Position numbers and translations under genes: made by a program. This document shows, piece by piece, positions 7,001 through 8,556 of a DNA stretch of 8,556 nucleotides. The notes beneath the pieces were generated by a model. The model was not told where the DNA came from and did not search any database. It saw only the letters and a program-made list of their open reading frames with translations. The stretch covers positions 1 to 8,556 of the forward strand of contig CALCJE010000144.1 in NCBI GenBank assembly GCA_937965665.1. Direction: 5' to 3'. Every line of letters begins with the position of its first letter. Positions within the stretch are counted from its first letter, which is position 1. The stretch comes from an uncultured Bacteroidales bacterium (GTDB lineage Bacteria; Bacteroidota; Bacteroidia; Bacteroidales; UBA4417).

Positions 7001-8556
7001 ATGGATCTACTGCAAGGAATAAAAGCACATATAACAAGGCTTTTTCGCAGAACTTATTCCGGTTTCATGCGTTTGCCCCGTTATGTTAAGCGCGGACTCA
7101 CCACTGCTTTCGTGCTTTTGGTATTATTCCTCCTGATCGATTTAATATTCCCGGTGAATACAGGCATCCGTTATTCGCGACTGATTCTTTCGGGTGATGG
7201 CAAACTGCTTAATGCGGCCTTATCGACTGATCAGCAATGGCGTATGAAAGCAGAGATAGACGAAGTAAACCCGCTACTCATCAAAACACTGATTTACAAA
7301 GAAGATCGCTGGTTTCGTTTTCATCCGGGTGTAAATCCTGTTGCCATTGCAAGAGCTCTGTGGCAGAATATCAGCCATGGCAAGCGTGTATCCGGTGCTT
7401 CAACCATTACCATGCAGGTTGCCCGCATGCTCGAACCCCGCGAGCGTAACCTGTTCAACAAACTCATTGAGTGTTTCAGGGCTTTACAGCTGGAAATGCA
7501 TTATTCGAAAAACGAAATCCTGGGCCTGTATATAAACCTGCTGCCCTACGGTGGAAATGTGCAAGGGGTTAAAGCTGCGTCGTTTCTGTATTTTGGACAG
7601 GAACCGCAGGCGCTCAGCCTGGCGCAGGTTGTCACGCTGGCAATTATCCCTAACGATCCCAACCATTTGAACCTGGGCAGGCACAACACGGCCATTGTAA
7701 AACAACGCAACATCTGGTTGAAAAAACTGGGTACATTCCATTTATTTGACCAGAAGGAAATGCTTGATGCTATCGGAGAGCCGCTGACAGCCAGGCGTTA
7801 TGAAGCTCCAAAGCAGGTTCCGCACCTGGCCCGCCTGCTTGCCAGCCGTTATCCGGCAAAACCGGTAATTCACACTTTTATTGATGCCCGCCTACAGGAT
7901 TTTATTGAAAATACTGTGAGCAACGAGGTAATGATGTACCGCGGAATGGGTGTTGGCAATGCTGCAGTGGTCCTGGTTGATAACCGCAAACACGCTGTGG
8001 TTGCCTATGTGGGTTCAGTCGGATTCCATGAAAACCAATACCAGGGCCAGGTTGATGGGGCTGCTTCGCTCCGGTCGCCGGGCAGCGCGCTGAAACCTTT
8101 TTTATATGCGCTGGCCATGGACCGGGGCCTCATAACCCCTAAAACAATATTGCAGGATATACCGCAGAATTTTAACGGTTACCGACCTCAGAATTACGAC
8201 GAAACCTTCCGTGGCCGTTTGCCTGCTTCGCAGGCGCTGGCCCTGTCGCTCAATATTCCTGCTGTTGACCTGGCCAACAGGGTAGGGGCAGACCTGTTTA
8301 ACGAAAAACTTAGTCGCGGAGGCCTGAAATGGATAGGCGCACGCAGGAAATCACTGGGGCTTTCGGTAGTGCTGGGCGGCTGTGGTGTTACGCTATCGGA
8401 ACTTACGTCGCTGTATTCGAGCCTGGCATGTGGGGGAACAAATTATCCGTTAAAGTTTACAACTGCTGATGCTACCCAGGCCCCGGTGGTGCTTTTCAGC
8501 CCGCAGTCGAGCTGGATGATCACTGAAATCCTCACCGGGTTAAAACGCCCTGACCT
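7001..8556 (+). CDS. pbpC: penicillin-binding protein 1C, peptidoglycan glycosyltransferase/transpeptidase-like (3' end beyond window)
   Basis: Bifunctional class A penicillin-binding protein that polymerises and may cross-link peptidoglycan at the outer face of the inner membrane. The open frame gives 518 residues with no stop. A basic cytoplasmic N-terminus is followed by one membrane anchor (about 33-50, LTTAFVLLVLFLLIDLIF). The GT51 glycosyltransferase domain has catalytic Glu101 in EDRWFRFHPGVNP, then SGASTITMQVARML, and EMHYSKNEILGLYINLLPYGG. The transpeptidase domain has the serine motif RSPGSALKP (nucleophile Ser362, Lys365) and the SxN motif SLN (416-418). The KTG motif and the C-terminal BiPBP_C domain usual in PbpC would lie in the roughly 250 residues past the window edge, given about 770 aa in E. 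coli. The ATG at 7001 is 9 bp after the selD stop, so co-transcription is likely. A second in-frame ATG at 7067 would remove only basic N-terminal residues. EDRWF and RSPGSxLKPF favour the 1C class over 1A. No functional tie to selenium is evident. Confidence 0.92.
   Translation, partial: MDLLQGIKAHITRLFRRTYSGFMRLPRYVKRGLTTAFVLLVLFLLIDLIFPVNTGIRYSRLILSGDGKLLNAALSTDQQWRMKAEIDEVNPLLIKTLIYKEDRWFRFHPGVNPVAIARALWQNISHGKRVSGASTITMQVARMLEPRERNLFNKLIECFRALQLEMHYSKNEILGLYINLLPYGGNVQGVKAASFLYFGQEPQALSLAQVVTLAIIPNDPNHLNLGRHNTAIVKQRNIWLKKLGTFHLFDQKEMLDAIGEPLTARRYEAPKQVPHLARLLASRYPAKPVIHTFIDARLQDFIENTVSNEVMMYRGMGVGNAAVVLVDNRKHAVVAYVGSVGFHENQYQGQVDGAASLRSPGSALKPFLYALAMDRGLITPKTILQDIPQNFNGYRPQNYDETFRGRLPASQALALSLNIPAVDLANRVGADLFNEKLSRGGLKWIGARRKSLGLSVVLGGCGVTLSELTSLYSSLACGGTNYPLKFTTADATQAPVVLFSPQSSWMITEILTGLKRPD

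Overview
The window reads as chromosomal DNA from a member of the Bacteroidota, probably the Bacteroidales/Marinilabiliales side. The support is indirect. The protein families look Bacteroidota-like, the start codons lack clear Shine-Dalgarno sequences, and one intergenic region is filled with short GGAAGAC / CCGAAAT-type repeat DNA of a kind common between genes in that phylum. No marker gene is present, so this placement is an inference.

All recognisable genes lie on the + strand. (1) Bases 1-41 may hold the last codons of an unidentified upstream gene. (2) A 1053-residue AddA/RecB-type helicase-nuclease runs from a GTG at 161 to 3322. (3) Bases 3323-3620 carry repeats: two direct copies and one exact inverted copy of a 26-bp imperfect palindrome, a 14-bp tandem duplication and a 7-bp microsatellite. 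This DNA runs into the 5' end of the next reading frame. (4) tRNA 2-selenouridine synthase (MnmH/SelU) ends at 4661; its best start is a TTG at 3621, not the ATG at 3468. (5) After a 125-bp gap, 4787-6991 encodes a single polypeptide that fuses a NifS-like, PLP-dependent cysteine desulfurase/selenocysteine lyase to a complete selenophosphate synthetase (SelD). (6) Nine bases later a penicillin-binding protein 1C gene (pbpC) starts at 7001 and runs off the end of the window.

Genes 4 and 5 form a compact selenium cassette. The N-terminal half of the fusion would release selenium from selenocysteine (or handle another Se source), the C-terminal half would convert it to selenophosphate with ATP, and MnmH would use selenophosphate to replace sulfur with selenium in the wobble uridine of tRNAs. 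No selA, selB, tRNA-Sec or SECIS element was seen, so within this window selenium points to tRNA modification rather than selenoprotein synthesis. The helicase (DNA repair) and pbpC (cell wall) have no evident functional link to the cassette, although pbpC is close enough to selD to be co-transcribed with it.

The most notable points are the desulfurase-SelD fusion, its selenocysteine-lyase-like active-site loop, and the repeat block that creates a false N-terminal extension on MnmH. All core enzymes belong to known families; no wholly unknown system was found.
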